From Tulasnella sp. 424 (taxonomy: Eukaryota; Basidiomycota; Agaricomycetes; Cantharellales; Tulasnellaceae): a DNA stretch of 64,000 bases. The notes below the pieces were generated by a model. The model saw only the letters and a list, made by a program, of their open reading frames with translations. It had not been told where the DNA came from and searched no databases. This document shows positions 1 through 13,588 of the stretch, piece by piece (positions within the stretch are counted from its first letter, which is position 1; every line of letters begins with the position of its first letter). The stretch spans positions 62,001-126,000 of the forward strand of contig WSUB01000107.1 of assembly GCA_019633425.1 (NCBI GenBank), in the 5' to 3' direction. The position numbers and the translations under genes were made by a program.

Positions 1-2120
1 GAGCGATCTGGTCAGCGAATGAGCCTCCCCATGCAACGTCTTTGAAACTCACCATGACGGAACCCCTGGTGAAACCCCCACTCGTCGTGTCCGGCAGGTT
101 CAAGTATGCGGTACCAGTGATAATAGCCAAACCAATAGCGATCACGAACGAGGTGACGAGTTCAAACCTGTCTTGGAGTTGGAGGAAAAACTGCCTCTTC
201 GTCAAGATCCACACCTGAGCCATAAGTCCCAGGGTAAAAGGGCTGGTCGTGCCGGCGTTGCTCTTCTTGGCTTCCAAAACCGCGGTCTTGAAGTCCTCTT
301 GTTCGCGGTTATCCTCTTTCGCGATGCGCATGCGATATTCCTCTCGCTCTTCCCTCATCGCCTGGTAGTACTTGCTGTTTCGGAACGCGGCCTCCAATTC
401 TTCGGGGGTACTGGGAGGGTTCGCACCAGGTTGGGGTTGACGTTCGTTCGGGTCCGTGCAAGCGGTCAGGAAGTCGGCGGTCGCCTCTCGGGGCCTGTCC
501 ATGTATCCCAGGTTGACGAAGTAAGAACGAGCGTCTTTGGCGGGACCGAAGTACACAGTGCGACCTTGGTCGATGACAAGAACTTTGTCGACAAGGTTGT
601 AGATGTTCTCTCCAGCTTGGTATAGAGATACGAAAGTAGTTTGACCGAGAACGTCGGTGGCTACGCGCAGGCCTTTCACGAAGTCGAGCTAAGGGGAAAG
701 CCAAAGTAAGTCCTCGATTCGTGTCACTCAAGTTCCAGGTTTCAAACTCACCGCTGTACTAGCGTCCAATCCTTTCGTCGAGTTGTCATAGCTGACGACA
801 TGGGCACGAGTGGCCATCATCTCCAGGATACTAACACGCTTCCTCTCGCCGCCAGAGACACCTCGGACGAACTCGTTACCGACCAAGGTCTTCTTTGTGT
901 GAGTGATGTTGAGCATCTTCAGCAAGGCGTTGAGAACCTCTTCGTTGAAAGCTTTGCCGGTGATGCCGGGAAGACGGGAACGTTTGCCGGGGGTCTTAGC
1001 AGCCAACGCAAATTCGAGGGTTTGCTCGACCGTAAGAGTAGGGATGTGGATGTCGTCTATCGCGGTTGAAATAGTTAGCGGAATATTCAATGCCAATACG
1101 CTAAACCAAACACACCTTCGCCGTTGTAGACGGTTTCACCACTGTATGTGTGAGACATCTCCTCTGAATCGATTCCAGCATAGCGAACGTCCCCTGTTAC
1201 TTTGGCATAGGAACCTCGCTGATTAGCGATAACCTTGAGGAAGGTGCTACATCCGGATCCAGGAACGCCGAGAACCAAGCAAATCTCGCCGGGCTGAGGA
1301 TGCGGTTGCGTCGATCAGCGAATGATTGCAGCCGGGATCAACAGAGATCCCGTACCTTTAAAGCGCCATCAAAGTTCTGTAAGATTGGGCGTGTTGGTGG
1401 CTAGAGAAAACGAATGAAAAGGTGATGAGGACAGCTCGGATCTGGTAGCAAAGCCAGACGAAAACTTACGCCGCTTCCGAATTTCTGTTGAAAGAGTGAA
1501 AGAGGGTAAAATAGTGGATATGAAAGGGTTCCCCAAATGGCATCTGAGAAAGAGAGAAAGATGAGACGTCAAGGCATTCCTTGGTTATCACATTCGACTT
1601 ACGAGGAAGACTTCGGACGAAGAACTGAAATCGAGAAGAAAATAATTAGACGACCGCTACCATAACCAGTCCCACCCAAGAATATACTTACTTTCGAACC
1701 GGTATCTGGGACCTCGACGGTCAGGTCTTCCCAGACAACCCCGACGTGCTTGTGGCGAACACCATGGGCAGTGTGGGCATCATGCGAAGACTGAAAGTAC
1801 TCTCGCAGGTTGAACGCCCCCTCTTGGCCATTCTTTTCCAAATCTATTGTCCCTTTGTTCAGGGAGTGTTGGGTGAGAACGCGCTCAAGTTTTGCGAATT
1901 CGCGTTTTGCGCCCTCGATGTCGACGTGGTGTTCAGGTGTCGAGTCACCGTTGCTGCCATCGTTGTCGGGGTCCTGAGTTGGCCAGATACCGTCGAAGCT
2001 GCCTTGGACTGTTGGGGTGCGGGAGACGACGGTGGAGGCTGGGATGGAATTCGGCTCGAATGCCGAAGTGTGGGAATCCAGACGAGGGAGACGCTCCTGC
2101 TCCCCTGTGTACGTAGCCAT
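1..2120 (-). CDS. PDR-type ABC transporter, N-terminal part (cut by left window edge)
   Basis: This is the 5' part of a full-size fungal pleiotropic-drug-resistance (ABCG/PDR) transporter, a plasma-membrane ATP-driven exporter. The start is ATG 2120-2118. The first exon encodes the usual hydrophilic N-terminus with the SRTPTV and [17 protein letters not shown] motifs. Later exons give the first nucleotide-binding domain: the degenerate Walker [14 protein letters not shown] near 1240, signature [10 protein letters not shown] near 860 and Walker B-like YDNSTKGLDAS near 770. After that comes the H-loop region and the first membrane segments (LTKRQFFLQLQD near 180). The last exon in the window ends at 53, at a GTGAGT donor. 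The first NBD has the Cys-containing Walker A typical of the family. It is closely related in sequence and intron positions to the next gene (3151-8833), so the two are tandem paralogues. Substrates cannot be predicted. Confidence 0.93.
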
Positions 2121-3150
2121 GAGGAAAGAGAATTACTGGGTGTGGTAGGGAAATAGTTGTACTGTATGGGGACTGGGAGTGACGTAGCACTGCAAGACCA
2201 GATCTTTATAGTTGAGACGTCCTCGGAGTAACTCGCAGTCGCCGCCCCTTGGAAGAGGGTGGTTGCTGACGGAGCAGGCGGCAAGGCATTGAAATCAAGG
2301 GGGCTGACGCATCTAAAAAGATCTAAGATGGGAGAAAAGGTGAGTCTAACCCGTGTGTTCCTGCATTTCTAAGCCTGGTACAGTGGAGGCTTGTAACGTC
2401 ACCTCCACCTCAGAAGGCAACCCTAATATTATAATCAAGATACCCCGCAAGCTGGGCGCTCTTCGAACCTCCACCACGGTGTTTCATTTTTCAGCGATTG
2501 CGACTATTAATCGAAAGGTTACGACAAGTGGAGGAAATTTTTGACGATGACTGAAAATTCCCGGAGTGGAGTATTCGAATTTGGCGCCGGCGTTCGGGGC
2601 CGGTCGCCTTAAAAAAGCCTTGCACTCCTCCATTGAACATTCCCGCCCACGAAAACCAACACCAATACTCTTTCCTCAACTGTTGCCAAGACCTTCCCAA
2701 GGTAAGATGGAGCCGCGGACATTATCTGGGCGTCAAAGAAACGCGGTATGTTGAGTCCATTCCAGAGACATGAACGAACGGCAACGACTTGTCCCAAAAC
2801 TTGTCCTTCAGGCATAAGGATTTATAAGATTTCTCGATCGGGTTTGCTTTGTAATCCTGTCGCACGTGGCGGTGGGATAAACTAAACGTTGACGGAAGCA
2901 TTCCATCTGACAGGTTACACGACATCAAGGTTTAAGCGCCGATCCGCCACGCACCCACAGATAAGGTGGAGGGCTCTCAGAAGTATGATTCTTTTGGGCA
3001 GATTATGCGTAAAAAATCTCTATGAAAAGTAGGAACAGGCGAGAGCAGAATATTATCGAGGCGGTAAAAAGGTAGTATGGAGGGAGGAAGAGTCGAGTCC
3101 TAGATAGATATCCTAGAGATACATTTGGGCATAGAGGCAGGAACAGTCGT
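2121..3150. other. Intergenic region between the two PDR transporter genes
   Basis: About 1.0 kb between the start of the upstream transporter and the stop codon of the complete one. It must hold the promoter of the former and the 3' UTR/terminator of the latter. I see no convincing exon; the open frames here are short and lack family resemblance. A C/G-rich start with AT-rich patches is the only visible trend. Confidence 0.6.
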
Positions 3151-6100
3151 CTATCGCTTCGCGTAGCGGAGGTAACGAGACGCAACAATCGTCACAATAA
3201 TGTTGAATCCTACAGGTAAGCCCGCAATCAGCAACCCAATCCGGCGTTCATGAGTCAACGAACGCACCGAAGAACGCGAAAACGATGCCCAAATCTCTCC
3301 AACGGTTCTCATAGCGCATGTTAAGGCCGTTGAAGAACTCGTTTCCTTCTTTGTATTGACAGTATTGACATTGGGTAGTAGCGTTGGGGTTTTGCAAGTA
3401 GCCGCCAAAGGTGCCAACGAACGTCTCGGCCCAAGTTGCACAAGTCTGGCCGGACGGGGGATCGAAGATGGCGAACTCATCGTCGCGACAGGTAATTTTG
3501 AGACCCCTAGACGACGAAATTTAGTCTAGAGCCATTCGACAGCAAATTGGCCACGACAACTTACTGTAGCTCCGTGACGGCGAGACCCGCAACGACACGA
3601 GTGAAAGGACTGAGCTGATACATCCACGACTTCCAGAATTTGGCCAGGTTGGGGTAAGGAATCGTCACACCAGCGAATGTCGTAAGGATCAAGGTGATTG
3701 GCATGTTGGTCAACACCGCGACCTTGATGCTTGGAGAAAGAGCCGCGACCATCTGAGCCATGCTGACACCGAAAAATTCCACAGCTAGGATCATGAGGAG
3801 GAAGTAGCCAGATCCGGCCTTGCCTCCGGAACCTTGTCCGAGACGTAGAGGGAAGTACTACACCGAAAGCTATCGTCAGGAAGACCTCCAAACACCAGCC
3901 AGAGCACGACGCACCATCAAGACCCAGTACAAGACAGCACACACTGAAAGAGGCACAAAAGTAAGCAAGGTACGTCGCTAATCTGCAAAATTTTCCATAC
4001 CGCAGGACCAAGGAGTTTCCGCTAGGAGCTGCCCGACGGCAAAGACGATTGGACTGTACATTCCACTCGACGCCTCTCGAATATAGATCATGCGGTTTAT
4101 GATGAAGGCCGGGATGATTTGATTGACAACGATGGCTGGCAGGATGGTCACCCAGAAAATCTACCATCCAGAAAATCAGTACTCTTCCCCAAGGCAATGA
4201 AATCACGAAACAGCGTACAGCGAAGACACGGAACTGAAGATCACGGACGCTCGTTCCAAGGTTCAAGAACGTCAACGACACGAAGAGCGACAAGAAGACG
4301 TGGACGAAGAGTCGAGTCCAGGTGTAGTCGGGGCTGCGCCAAAGGGAAAGCAGGGCACGCCTGACGACGATTTGAAGTTGGTAGTATATCGGGGTGGCAT
4401 CTTCAAAAACAGACTTATCAGAACCTGCCGCAAAGGGCAAGAACACGGTAGGAACTCACAAGTCGTTGGCTTGGTTGTGTCCTCGGTACTCCTGGTGACG
4501 CCTTCAGCCTTCAAATCTTCGATCTCCCGCTTCATCTGAGCGAACTCTGGAGAGTCTTGCCAAATGTCCTTCCAATCCCTGGGACCAATCCGAGGCTGGC
4601 TTCCGGCACCGATCGCCTCGAGCATAAACTCGGCGGGGTTCTGGTCATCTGGGCAGTGGGCTCCGTTGCGAGAGAGGTACTCTCGGAGAATCCTCGAGTC
4701 TGGTCCGATGTCGCCGAAGTAGACAGTCTCTCCACCGCTCTCCAAGAGAAGAAGTCGATCGAAGTTCTCGAACAAGAGGGCGGAGGGTTGATGGATGGTA
4801 CAAATGATCGATTGGCCAGCAGCAGCGAGCTTGCGGAGGAAGCGAACGAGGTTGAAAGCAGATTGAGCGTCCAAGCCACTGGTGGGTTCGTCGAGGAAGA
4901 GAAGAGCCTTGGGGCGAGAGGCGAGTTCTACACCGATGGTCAAGCGCTTGCGAGCTATGCGAGGAAGACGAGATCAGCTCAAGCTCGAACATGCGACGAT
5001 AGAAACCGCGCCGCACCTTCAACACCGAGCGTCAATACCAAGGCCTCTGACAGGTCCTGAAGCTCAAGCAACTCGATGATCGACTCGACGTATTCATCTT
5101 TCTCCTCTTTGCTGACACTGTTGACCATTCAAGTCAATGTCAAACGTCGGACTCGCTAGAAGGAGGGAAGAAGCTTACTCGTAGGGTTGGCGCAAGTACG
5201 CGGAGAACCTCATAGCTTCACGGACAGTGGTCGTAGGCTCGTGAACGTCCATTTGTTCAGCTAAAAACGTAATCGTATCAGCCGACGCCAATTCGATCAC
5301 GGTTAAAAGCCCACTTACCATAGGCTGTCTCTCGAGCAAACGAGGTGCTGAGAGGGCGGCCTTCCAACAAGACTTCGCCAGTAATGACACCAATATTCTT
5401 CCTCTGAGCCAAAACGTCCAAAGCTGTAGTCTTTCCGGCACCACTAGCACCCATAAGCGCGACTAATTGACCGCTCTTGACATATCCAGTGACGTCATGC
5501 AAGAGACGACGGGTTCCACCAGGAACGGGAACGACGTAGTTGACATCCTTCCACGTCAAAGTCTTGCCGCGTTGGAATGCGCGTTCCTTTTCGACTTTCG
5601 CGTCGCCCTGGGCAGCGCGTTCCTTGAGTGTTTCGTTGAGGACCTTGGTCTCCTTATCTTCCTTGACGAAGATCTGAATTCCGCCCATACCACCGAACTA
5701 CATTACAAAAATTGGTCAACATCATTCAGCGTACCGGACAGATCAAACACTTTACCTTAACTCTCTCCATGGCGATATACTGGGTGAGTTGGAAGAAGAA
5801 GAACAGGACGATCAAGACGACGAAGTTTTGCTTCCAAATCTCGGATGGGTCAAGACTGTAGCCAACTTTGATGTAGTCACTTCCGTGAACGACGGTTTGA
5901 CCAGGTTGGGCACCGAAGAACGTGCAAACTTGGTTGGGACCGAGGCCTTCGGGGTAGACAGATTGGCCAGGTGCGTTGCGGGGAGTGATGTAGTTGCCAT
6001 CGCAGAGCATCTGTGCGCCCGAAAATGATCAGCATCATCTGCCACTCGCGACGACACGGAGGGACTCAAACGTACATCGAGCTTGCCGAACTCGTTCTCC

Positions 6101-8833
6101 AACAAACCACTGAATGAGTATCCGAGCGGGTTGACGTAGTACAGCCAGAAGATGTAACGGCGCATCGAGTTGACGGGGATGAGGTATCCGGAAGACGAGA
6201 TCATGTTGGGGACGACTAAACTGGCAATTCGGAAGGCCGAGTCGAAGTTGGGGCAGATGATACCGATCGTTCGGAAGAAGCCTACGACAAGCACACAGAT
6301 GGTTAGTTAGTAAACGCGACTTGCGCTTACAAGAAGCTGAGTGCCCACCTTGCATGGTCAAGAACGCAATATAAATCAAGACATGGAAAGTGAAGAATCC
6401 TCCAGCGTTCCGGCGCAGGCCAACCATGAAGTAGACAATGATGTCGAAGAGCAGGACTCGAAGGGCGGAGAACGGCAAGTCGGCCAGGGTATTAGCGAGC
6501 GAGAGAGCACCGGGTCGGAAGAGCTTGTAGCCAGTTTGCTTGAGGAAGATGGGACGGCCGATCATCTGTGTGGGCATCTCTCCGAAGGCGTCCAAGCAGA
6601 CCACGACCATGGCGTTGAACTATGATTACGATCCGCGAACGTGTCAGCCGAAGCGTACTCCTACAGGCCAACCTTCCGGAACGCACCATAACCGATCCTC
6701 TCGTGAAACCGCCGCTCGTAGTGTCGGGCAGGTTCAAGAAGGTAGCACCAAGGACGATAGAAAGACCGATAGCAATGCCAAACGACGTGTACAAGTGGAA
6801 CTTGTCCTGGAGTTGCAGGTAAAACTGCCTCTTGGTCAAGATCCAAACCTGCGCCAAGAAACCGAGGGTGTAGGGATTCGTCTCGCTGACTTTGCTCTTC
6901 TTCGCTTCCAAGACGGCGGTTCTGAAATCCTGCTGGTCGCGGTTGTCCTCCTTGGCGATTTGCGTGCGGTAGTCGTCGCGGTCGTCGACCATGCGTTGGA
7001 AGTACTTGCTCTTTTGGAAGGCAGCTTCCAGCTCCTCGGGAGAGTTTGGAGGGTTCGCACCGGGTTGGGGCTGGCGTTCGTTGGGATCCGTGCAAGCTGT
7101 CAGGTAGTCCGCCGTCGCTTGACGAGGCCTATCCTGGAATCCGAGGTTGATGAAGTAGGAGCGAGCTTCTTTAGCGGGGCCGAAGTAGACGGTGCGACCT
7201 TGGTCGATGACGAGGACCTTGTCGACGAGGTTGTAGATGTTCTCGCCGGCTTGATAGAGAGATACAAAGGTGGTCTGGCCGAGGATGTCTGTGGTAACGC
7301 GGAGGCCCTTGACGAAATCGAGCTGGGTAGGAAAGATTGAAAGTCAGAACTCGGTTCATTTCGCTCGAGATTTCAGGCCTTCAACCTACCGCTGTACTGG
7401 CATCCAAACCTCTCGTCGAGTTGTCGTAGCTGACGACATGAGCGCGAGTGGCCATCATCTCCAAAATACTAACACGCTTCCTCTCACCACCAGAGACGCC
7501 GCGAACGAATTCGTTACCGACGAGGGTCTTCTTGGTGTGAGTGATGTTGAGCATCTTCAAAAGCATGTTGAGGACCTCCTCGTTGAAGGCCTTGCCAGTG
7601 ATTCCGGGAAGACGGGTTCGCTTGCTCGGTGTCTTGGTAGCCAATGCGAATTCGAGGGTTTGTTCGACAGTGAGGGTGGGGATGTGGATGTCATCTGTTT
7701 TGCGCGCCAGACAGTGGTCAATCGGACATTCAACCCGCTCAGCCTTTAGTCGAAGAGCGCACCTTCTTGGTTGTAGACGACCTCTCCGCTGTACTTCTTG
7801 GCCATTTCGTCCGAGTCGATGCCAGCATAGCGAACATCGCCCGAGACCTTGGCATACGCACCACGTTGGTTAGCGATGACCTTGAGGAAAGTGCTGCATC
7901 CGGATCCAGGGACGCCGAGGACCAAACAGATCTCGCCGGGCTAATTGTGTAATCAACACAGTGGTCAAGTCAGCGGTTCGCCACTTGCCGGCAGGAGACT
8001 AGACCGGAAACGCACCTTCAATACACCATTGAAGTTGCGTAGAATGGGGCGTGTCGGCCACTAAAAAAGAGTGTGTGGCTTGCAGTGAGCTGGGGCCGCT
8101 CAACACCCGAGAACTCAGCGTTAATGCTACTCACTCCTGGACCGAACTTGGATTGAAGTAGCCCGAGAGGATAGAATATGGGAAAGGAGAGGGTAGCCCA
8201 GATAGCGTCTGATGCCGAAGCGGTTAGATCAATGCCGTTTGGTCATTTTGTGTCGGATAAACTCCACTCACGAGGTAGACTCCGGACGAAAAACTGCGGT
8301 CATTGATAACAGAAGCGGACAGACAATATGAATGGAGATTTAGAATCGACTGAGTAACAAACATGGAGCCAATAGATTTGGGGGGAACTGACCTTCGAAC
8401 CAATGTCTGGGACCTCGACGGACAAGTCTTCCCAGACCACACCGACGTGTTTATGGCGGATGCCATTAGCAACATTCGCCTCGTGGTTGTTCTGGAAGTA
8501 CTCTTTGAGGTCAAAGCGGTCGTCTTCGTCGTCCTTTTCCAAATCCCTCTTCTCGTTCTTCAACGAGTGTTGGGTGAGAGCGCGTTCGAGTTTGGCAAAC
8601 TCGCGTTTGGCGCCTTCGATGTCGACGTGGTGTTCGGGTGAGGAGTCGGCCAGCTTGTTGTCGTCCGAGTATTGAGATTGGCGGATGCCGTCGTAGTTGT
8701 CATCGACGGTTGGGGTACGAGAGACGACGGTAGAGGCAGCGATTGAACTTGGGTCGAAAGCGGAGGAAATGACGCGCGATTCCGGAATGCCGAGACGTTC
8801 TTTTTCTTGTTCCAATTCTAGTGCAGACGCCAT
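3151..8833 (-). CDS. Full-length PDR-type ABC transporter (ABCG/PDR)
   Basis: Complete full-size pleiotropic-drug-resistance exporter with order NBD1-TMD1-NBD2-TMD2, split into a dozen or more exons. The start is ATG 8833-8831; the frame extends two codons further, but only through a TTG. NBD1 has [13 protein letters not shown] (about 7900), [10 protein letters not shown] (about 7490) and [11 protein letters not shown] (about 7410). NBD2 has a canonical Walker [10 protein letters not shown] (about 5440), [14 protein letters not shown] and the Walker [13 protein letters not shown] (about 4900). TMD1 (about 6800-5750) and TMD2 (about 4400-3150) are hydrophobic. The end carries the PDR-type extracellular Cys motif CQYCQY, then [13 protein letters not shown] 58-nt intron joins this to a last exon ending in LRYAKR and TAG at 3151. 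The asymmetric NBDs are normal for PDR proteins. It lies in tandem with a close paralogue, and noxR follows upstream on the same strand. Role in drug or metabolite efflux is inferred from the family. Confidence 0.94.
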
Positions 8834-9583
8834 CACCAAGAGGAAAGGAGAGTATGAGGAGGGGAGGAAGGGAGGAGGAGGAGGGGAGTGGCGAGTGAGG
8901 GACGGAGAAAAGATCTACGGTAGTATGAGGGGTTTGTTTATATAGCGGGAAGGGTGCAGATGGCCGAGGGACGCTCTGGGACCGTTGCTGACGGAGCTGA
9001 CAGATTGATGCCAGGGAGTAAGCAGTTTTACAAGTGAAGTGGTGCGGGGTAATTAAGGTGGTGTGAGTCCTGGGCGTGTCTCGCAAACCTCCACCCGCCG
9101 GCGGAAGCGAGAAAGGTGAGCCGCTGTGAGCCGTGACTCCTGTCCCGCCCCCGGCAACAACCTCGGACAATAATTCAACCCGTCTTCTAACAAACACAAA
9201 TGTGTAAACGTGTAACGTGTATAATAACTTATGATATATGACAAAAAGCGAATGAGTGGGGTGTAGTAACTAAAATGCTAGAAAATGCTCAAAGTAAACA
9301 AGACCCAAAAAAACAAGATAGTAAACACGTGCATCCTGATTGGCGCAATACTCGCGGCAACCCCTTCTATCCCCAGGGCTTACCAAGATTTGTAACTCTA
9401 AAGACCGCAACCACCACTCCCTCGATACCCACATCTACCCCCAAACGGAACCGCCTCGGTTCCATGACTCCTTAACGCTCTCTTGGCTGATAACCCCAAA
9501 CTGCGCAAACAATTCCCCGGCCTCCGACAGACCACCCAAACCTCCACCCACCACGCCCCGAACGTCAGGACATCTCGTCACCA
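8834..9583. other. Promoter of the complete PDR transporter and 3' region of noxR
   Basis: About 750 bp between the PDR start codon and the noxR stop codon. The 8840-8950 stretch is purine-rich on the plus strand (GGAGGA runs, hence CT-rich on the coding strand), as is common just upstream of fungal start codons. TATATAG occurs near 8938. The AT-rich part around 9190-9330 probably contains the noxR polyadenylation region. No additional gene is supported. Confidence 0.55.
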
Positions 9584-12164
9584 TCATCGGTCAACCATCC
9601 ACATATCCAGCTTGGCTTCTCCACGTCCTTTCACACTCTCCCTTGCAACTTCGATGGCCATGTCCCAATCCATCTCGTCCTTCAGGCTCACTTTCGACCC
9701 GTCCGTATCCATAAACTTGCAATTCAAGTTGTTCCATCCTTTCTTAAACTTGATAGTAACCATCTCCACGAATTCGTCGAAGGGCGTCGACGGATAGACT
9801 GCCATTCCGCGGGTATCATCGTCATAATGGATCTATGCGTGTGACACAAAAAAGAATAACGGCGTCAGTAAACCGCCTCACGAGACAAATTATCACGCTC
9901 GTCGCCTCAAAACACATGCCGGCCGGGGGCCCAGCAAACTTTGCGGTGTGCAAAACCCGCACACATTTCTTCGACTCGCAACCGAAAAAGAAAAAAGAAA
10001 ATAAAACCTCACCTTGACCCGAATCTTCATCTGCTCGAATGGCACGATCTCCGTCACCGAGCTTCCTCCTTCGTCATCGTCTTCTCGACCATTACTAACA
10101 CGAATTCCAGGAATCGTATTATTCCTACTCGGCGTCTTTCTCCCGTTCAGAACCGAACCGCCGCCACCACCACCACCTCGTTGCGACGGCGTCCGTGAAG
10201 GCGGTACATTGGGCGAGGCGCCTGGAATGGTTCTCTGCTGCCATGCCGCAACCCGACTCAAAGGATCCTGCGATTGGGGTTGAGACTGCGCAGGTGGGGG
10301 AATCTCTTCAGCTCCATTTCCGCCGCCCCCGATCCCCAAGTAGTCTTCATAGATCTGCGTCATGACTCCCCGGTTCTCTTCCTTGGCGCTCGGTCGTCGT
10401 ACTTGCAGCGGGGCCACGGTGTCGTTCATCCGTGGTGGGCCAAGACCTTTGGACACGGGAGGTGTGGGCCGTTGCTCTAGTGGAGGTGAGGCAGGTCGTG
10501 GAGGTGGAGGTCTCTGTTGCTCCATGGCGGCTCCCGGTTGACTTCTATCTCGACTTGCAGCGCCGAAGCCTCGTACTCCGTTGGGTCCATCACCTTTGGC
10601 GTCACCTCTTCCCCGAACCGACAATCCTCTCGTCGGCATACCGTTCATCGCTGGCCGAGCCCCACCACCCGCAACGCCCACCGTGTTGCTTCTCTGAGGT
10701 CTAGGTCGGCCCTGCATGCCGCTATCCATATCTCCGTCAGGTCTGGGTGGAGTCTGTACCCGACCCGGGCGTCCCGAGTTGTCCCCGTATCGGTCTGCGA
10801 TGGTTCTTGAACGGCCAAGTCCCCCGGCGGGAGAATCACTCCTCGCGGGCAGGGGTGAAGGGTCCGATTGTTTCCTCGGAGGCGGTGGTCCTGAATCTTG
10901 ACCGAGAAGTAGTTGCCCGGCGGGCCCCAATCCTTGCTCCTTGCGCTTGACTCCAACAAACTCGGTGAAGGCGTCCTTTTCCTCCGTCGCGGCCACGAGT
11001 TTCTACAGGCCGAAAACTCACGTGAGCAAACTTGTCTTCTCAATTAAAAATTGACGGTGGAGATAGATTAAACGCACAGCTGTACCCATATAATTCTTGG
11101 TCTTCAAGTTCTTCACCTTATCTGCTGCAGGTCGGAACAAGACGCCTTCTTGCTGGATGGTGGAACGTGCAAAGGAACGGTCAGCGGATTTCCCCCCACT
11201 TGGCGTTGACATCCCACCTACCAAAGAGAACACGGTGAACTGCCTCCCCTGAGCGGCAATTGCATCGTCGATTACATCATGATCGGGGACTTGCTTCTCT
11301 CTCTTCGCGGCTTGCAAGTCCCGCATCCCGTTGTCCAGCTGATTCATGTAAATCAAGCATAAACCACGGTTGTACAATACTTCGGCCGACCAGAGCTTGA
11401 ACTTGAGTCCCAGTTGTTCGTAGTCGCTAAGAGACGGGGATAGAAGGATCAGGCTCGGGTTTCAACGAAGAAAGGGGAAACACGAGAACGTACATCCATT
11501 GATTCTCCCGTAGGTGTTTGAACGCGACATCGAAGTCCTTGTACGCGAACTGATACCGTCCGAGTAAGAAATTCGATACGCCGCATTGGAAGTACCTGAA
11601 TGGGCCGCGCAGCACCGCAGTTTAGCGGCACACTTCCTCCACATCCCAATGAAACAAAGGTACCCACGCAATAGCGAGATAGGTGTCCAACCCGGTCGCG
11701 GCATTGAAGTTTGTTACGGCGTCTTCATGGTAGCCGTTGGCGGCATGGATCAAACCGATGTTGAAGAGGATTTTGGAATTAGGTTCCATTTTCTAAAGAT
11801 AGGCCAATCGGCGTAGTGATGTCAGCCACCGTGCGCAGTCGATAGCTTATCATAATGTGGGCAACGGTCGTTGTTGTTGTTCGGTGTGATGAGATAGCCG
11901 GCGGCCGGCATGAAAGGTATCCCTGACGACGCTGCGCCTTGACCGCGACGCAACAAGTGGCGAGAACGAAGAGCGACTTACTTGGAAGAGTTGTATGCTC
12001 TTATCATAGTCCTTTGCGTCATAAGCTACTAGAGCATTGGCCCATTCCTGCAACTCTGTCTAAAGGGAGTGAAAGCGTTCAGGGGGTCCCAGGGCGGGAT
12101 CAGTCGGCATTGAAATAAAATAACCTCGCCACCCAGAAAAGACCAACTGTACCTTGTAAGACAT
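9584..12164 (-). CDS. noxR: NoxR, p67phox-like regulatory subunit of NADPH oxidase
   Basis: NoxR is the fungal counterpart of p67phox; it binds Rac-GTP and activates NoxA/NoxB to make superoxide at the membrane. The start is ATG 12164-12162: exon 1 codes only MSYK and is followed by a GTACAG donor, then exon 2 starts TELQEWANALVAYD. TPR-type helices follow in several small exons (for example SKILFNIGLIHAANGYHEDA near 11750, NRGLCLIYMNQLDNGMRDLQ near 11350). A long Pro/Arg/Gly-rich linker contains an activation-domain-like QIYEDYLGIG near 10350. The last two exons encode a PB1 domain: KIRVK, then IHYDDDTRGM, FKKGWNNLNCKFMDTDG and LDMWMVDR before the stop at 9584. The domain order TPR, activation motif, PB1 and the absence of an SH3 domain match fungal NoxR. 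Regulation is not visible. It appears intact. Confidence 0.92.
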
Positions 12165-13588
12165 ATATCCACTTGATCAAAAGTGAATGGCGAGAGGTGA
12201 GGAGATGTTTTTGGTTGAGGATGTGATTAGAAGGAAGAGAACGTTCGGCTTATAGCGACAGGTCTCGAGGCACCTCGGCAAGATCTAGCGTCCGAAAACA
12301 AGGAGGCCTCCTTTGCCAAGAACGGACAAAATCGGTCAAACCCTTTAGTGTGAACCGGACAGGACTACACCCCGGATATACTGGAAACTCACAGAAAATT
12401 AGGCAATATAATAGACACAGAGAGAGAGAGAGCGTAGTGATGCGGTTAGGTAGTGAGTCGACGGAGTCACAAGGAGAGTTGATATTTGAAGAGAATTGCG
12501 GTGCGACCGGCGCCGGCTAAGAGTTTCTTGTAAGATAAAATGCCGAGAAATGAAACAACAGTAGCGTAAAGGTGAACGAAAGAAGGGGGAAGGGACTGCG
12601 CTGGCGTGGGTTTGCAGCTTGTGCAATATTATAAGTCAGCGAGGTGGAGGAAGCTGGAGAGAGAGAAAAAAAGAGTGTGGGGGACGGAAGGGCGGGGGCA
12701 CGAGACTCAAACGCGAGGAGGCGCCTAAGTACTTTTGTCGCAAGGTCTCCGTCTCCACCCCTCATGCACCGAGAAGTAGACCACCCAAGTGATACCAACC
12801 ATTGGGAGGAAGTTTCGACAGAGAAGTACATCGTTGACAGCAGAGGTGCGCTCAGGCCTTCCTTATCAGGTATGAAGGGTCTTTTACGGTGCCAACGCGA
12901 AGGGACGCAGTTGTCAAGGCTACGCCTCGGTGTACGCGACGCAACTTGCACTCTGATTAGGTCGTCGGATACATCTGAATACAGTCTAAACCTTTGTCTT
13001 TTGCCTTGATCTACAACATCATCCCTACTCGGGTGCATCCGACGGTCTCGCGAAGTCTAGACGGGCCCTCTTGCCGAGCGGCTGAGAACTCGGCATCCCC
13101 ATACCTCCGCGATACCCACCACGGATTCTTCTCGTATTTCCTTCTCAGGATACATCGGTTGGATATAAAAATAGATCTATTCCTTACCTACCGACGATCT
13201 CCATCGACTGCGCACCGGTGTTGTAAACCCAACAGCAACGGCAATACAATGAAGATGGTTTAACCCCGCGGATGTCATACCGTCACTGCATTCGAACGAA
13301 CTAATAGAAAAGAACATGATCGGATAGTTCGGGCTTTTGCTTGCAACTAATCATGATGAGCCCAATTGGAAGACGTAGAATAGGCGCATCTACAGTAGCC
13401 ATGTATACTAACAGAGTCCACAGTTCAGGCTGCATTGGAATCCGAATTTAGAGGCAAGCCACGTGCCGCCAAGCCGATCGGCTGCGAAGCCTTTGTGATG
13501 ACGTGCCCCGCGCCATGAGGCCTGGACAACATCCTCTCGTCCGTACCACCACTCGACCTTTCGTCGCTCTCAGTTGAACACACAAAGG
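12165..13588. other. Divergent intergenic region between noxR and the first DUF1772 gene
   Basis: About 1.4 kb containing the promoters of noxR (minus) and of the DUF1772 gene at 13589 (plus). It contains a short GA microsatellite at 12419-12434 and a CACGTG box at 13460-13465. Open frames of up to 170 codons occur around 12.5-13.0 kb, but they overlap on both strands, lack domain-like composition and have no paralogue, so no gene is called. Confidence 0.55.
13460..13465. promoter_or_regulatory. CACGTG E-box upstream of DUF1772 gene 1
   Basis: Perfect CACGTG palindrome ending 124 bp before the ATG at 13589. The same hexamer sits 95-125 bp upstream of every complete DUF1772 gene in the window, which is why it is listed. 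The binding factor is not known; bHLH proteins recognise this site in fungi. Confidence 0.5.

Noticed and set aside
12419..12434. GA microsatellite
   Set aside because: Too short to be more than ordinary simple sequence.
12517..13038. Overlapping open frames of 90-170 codons between noxR and DUF1772 copy 1
   Set aside because: Both strands are open at once, composition is low in domain-like patterns and there are no paralogues; probably chance in GC-balanced promoter DNA.
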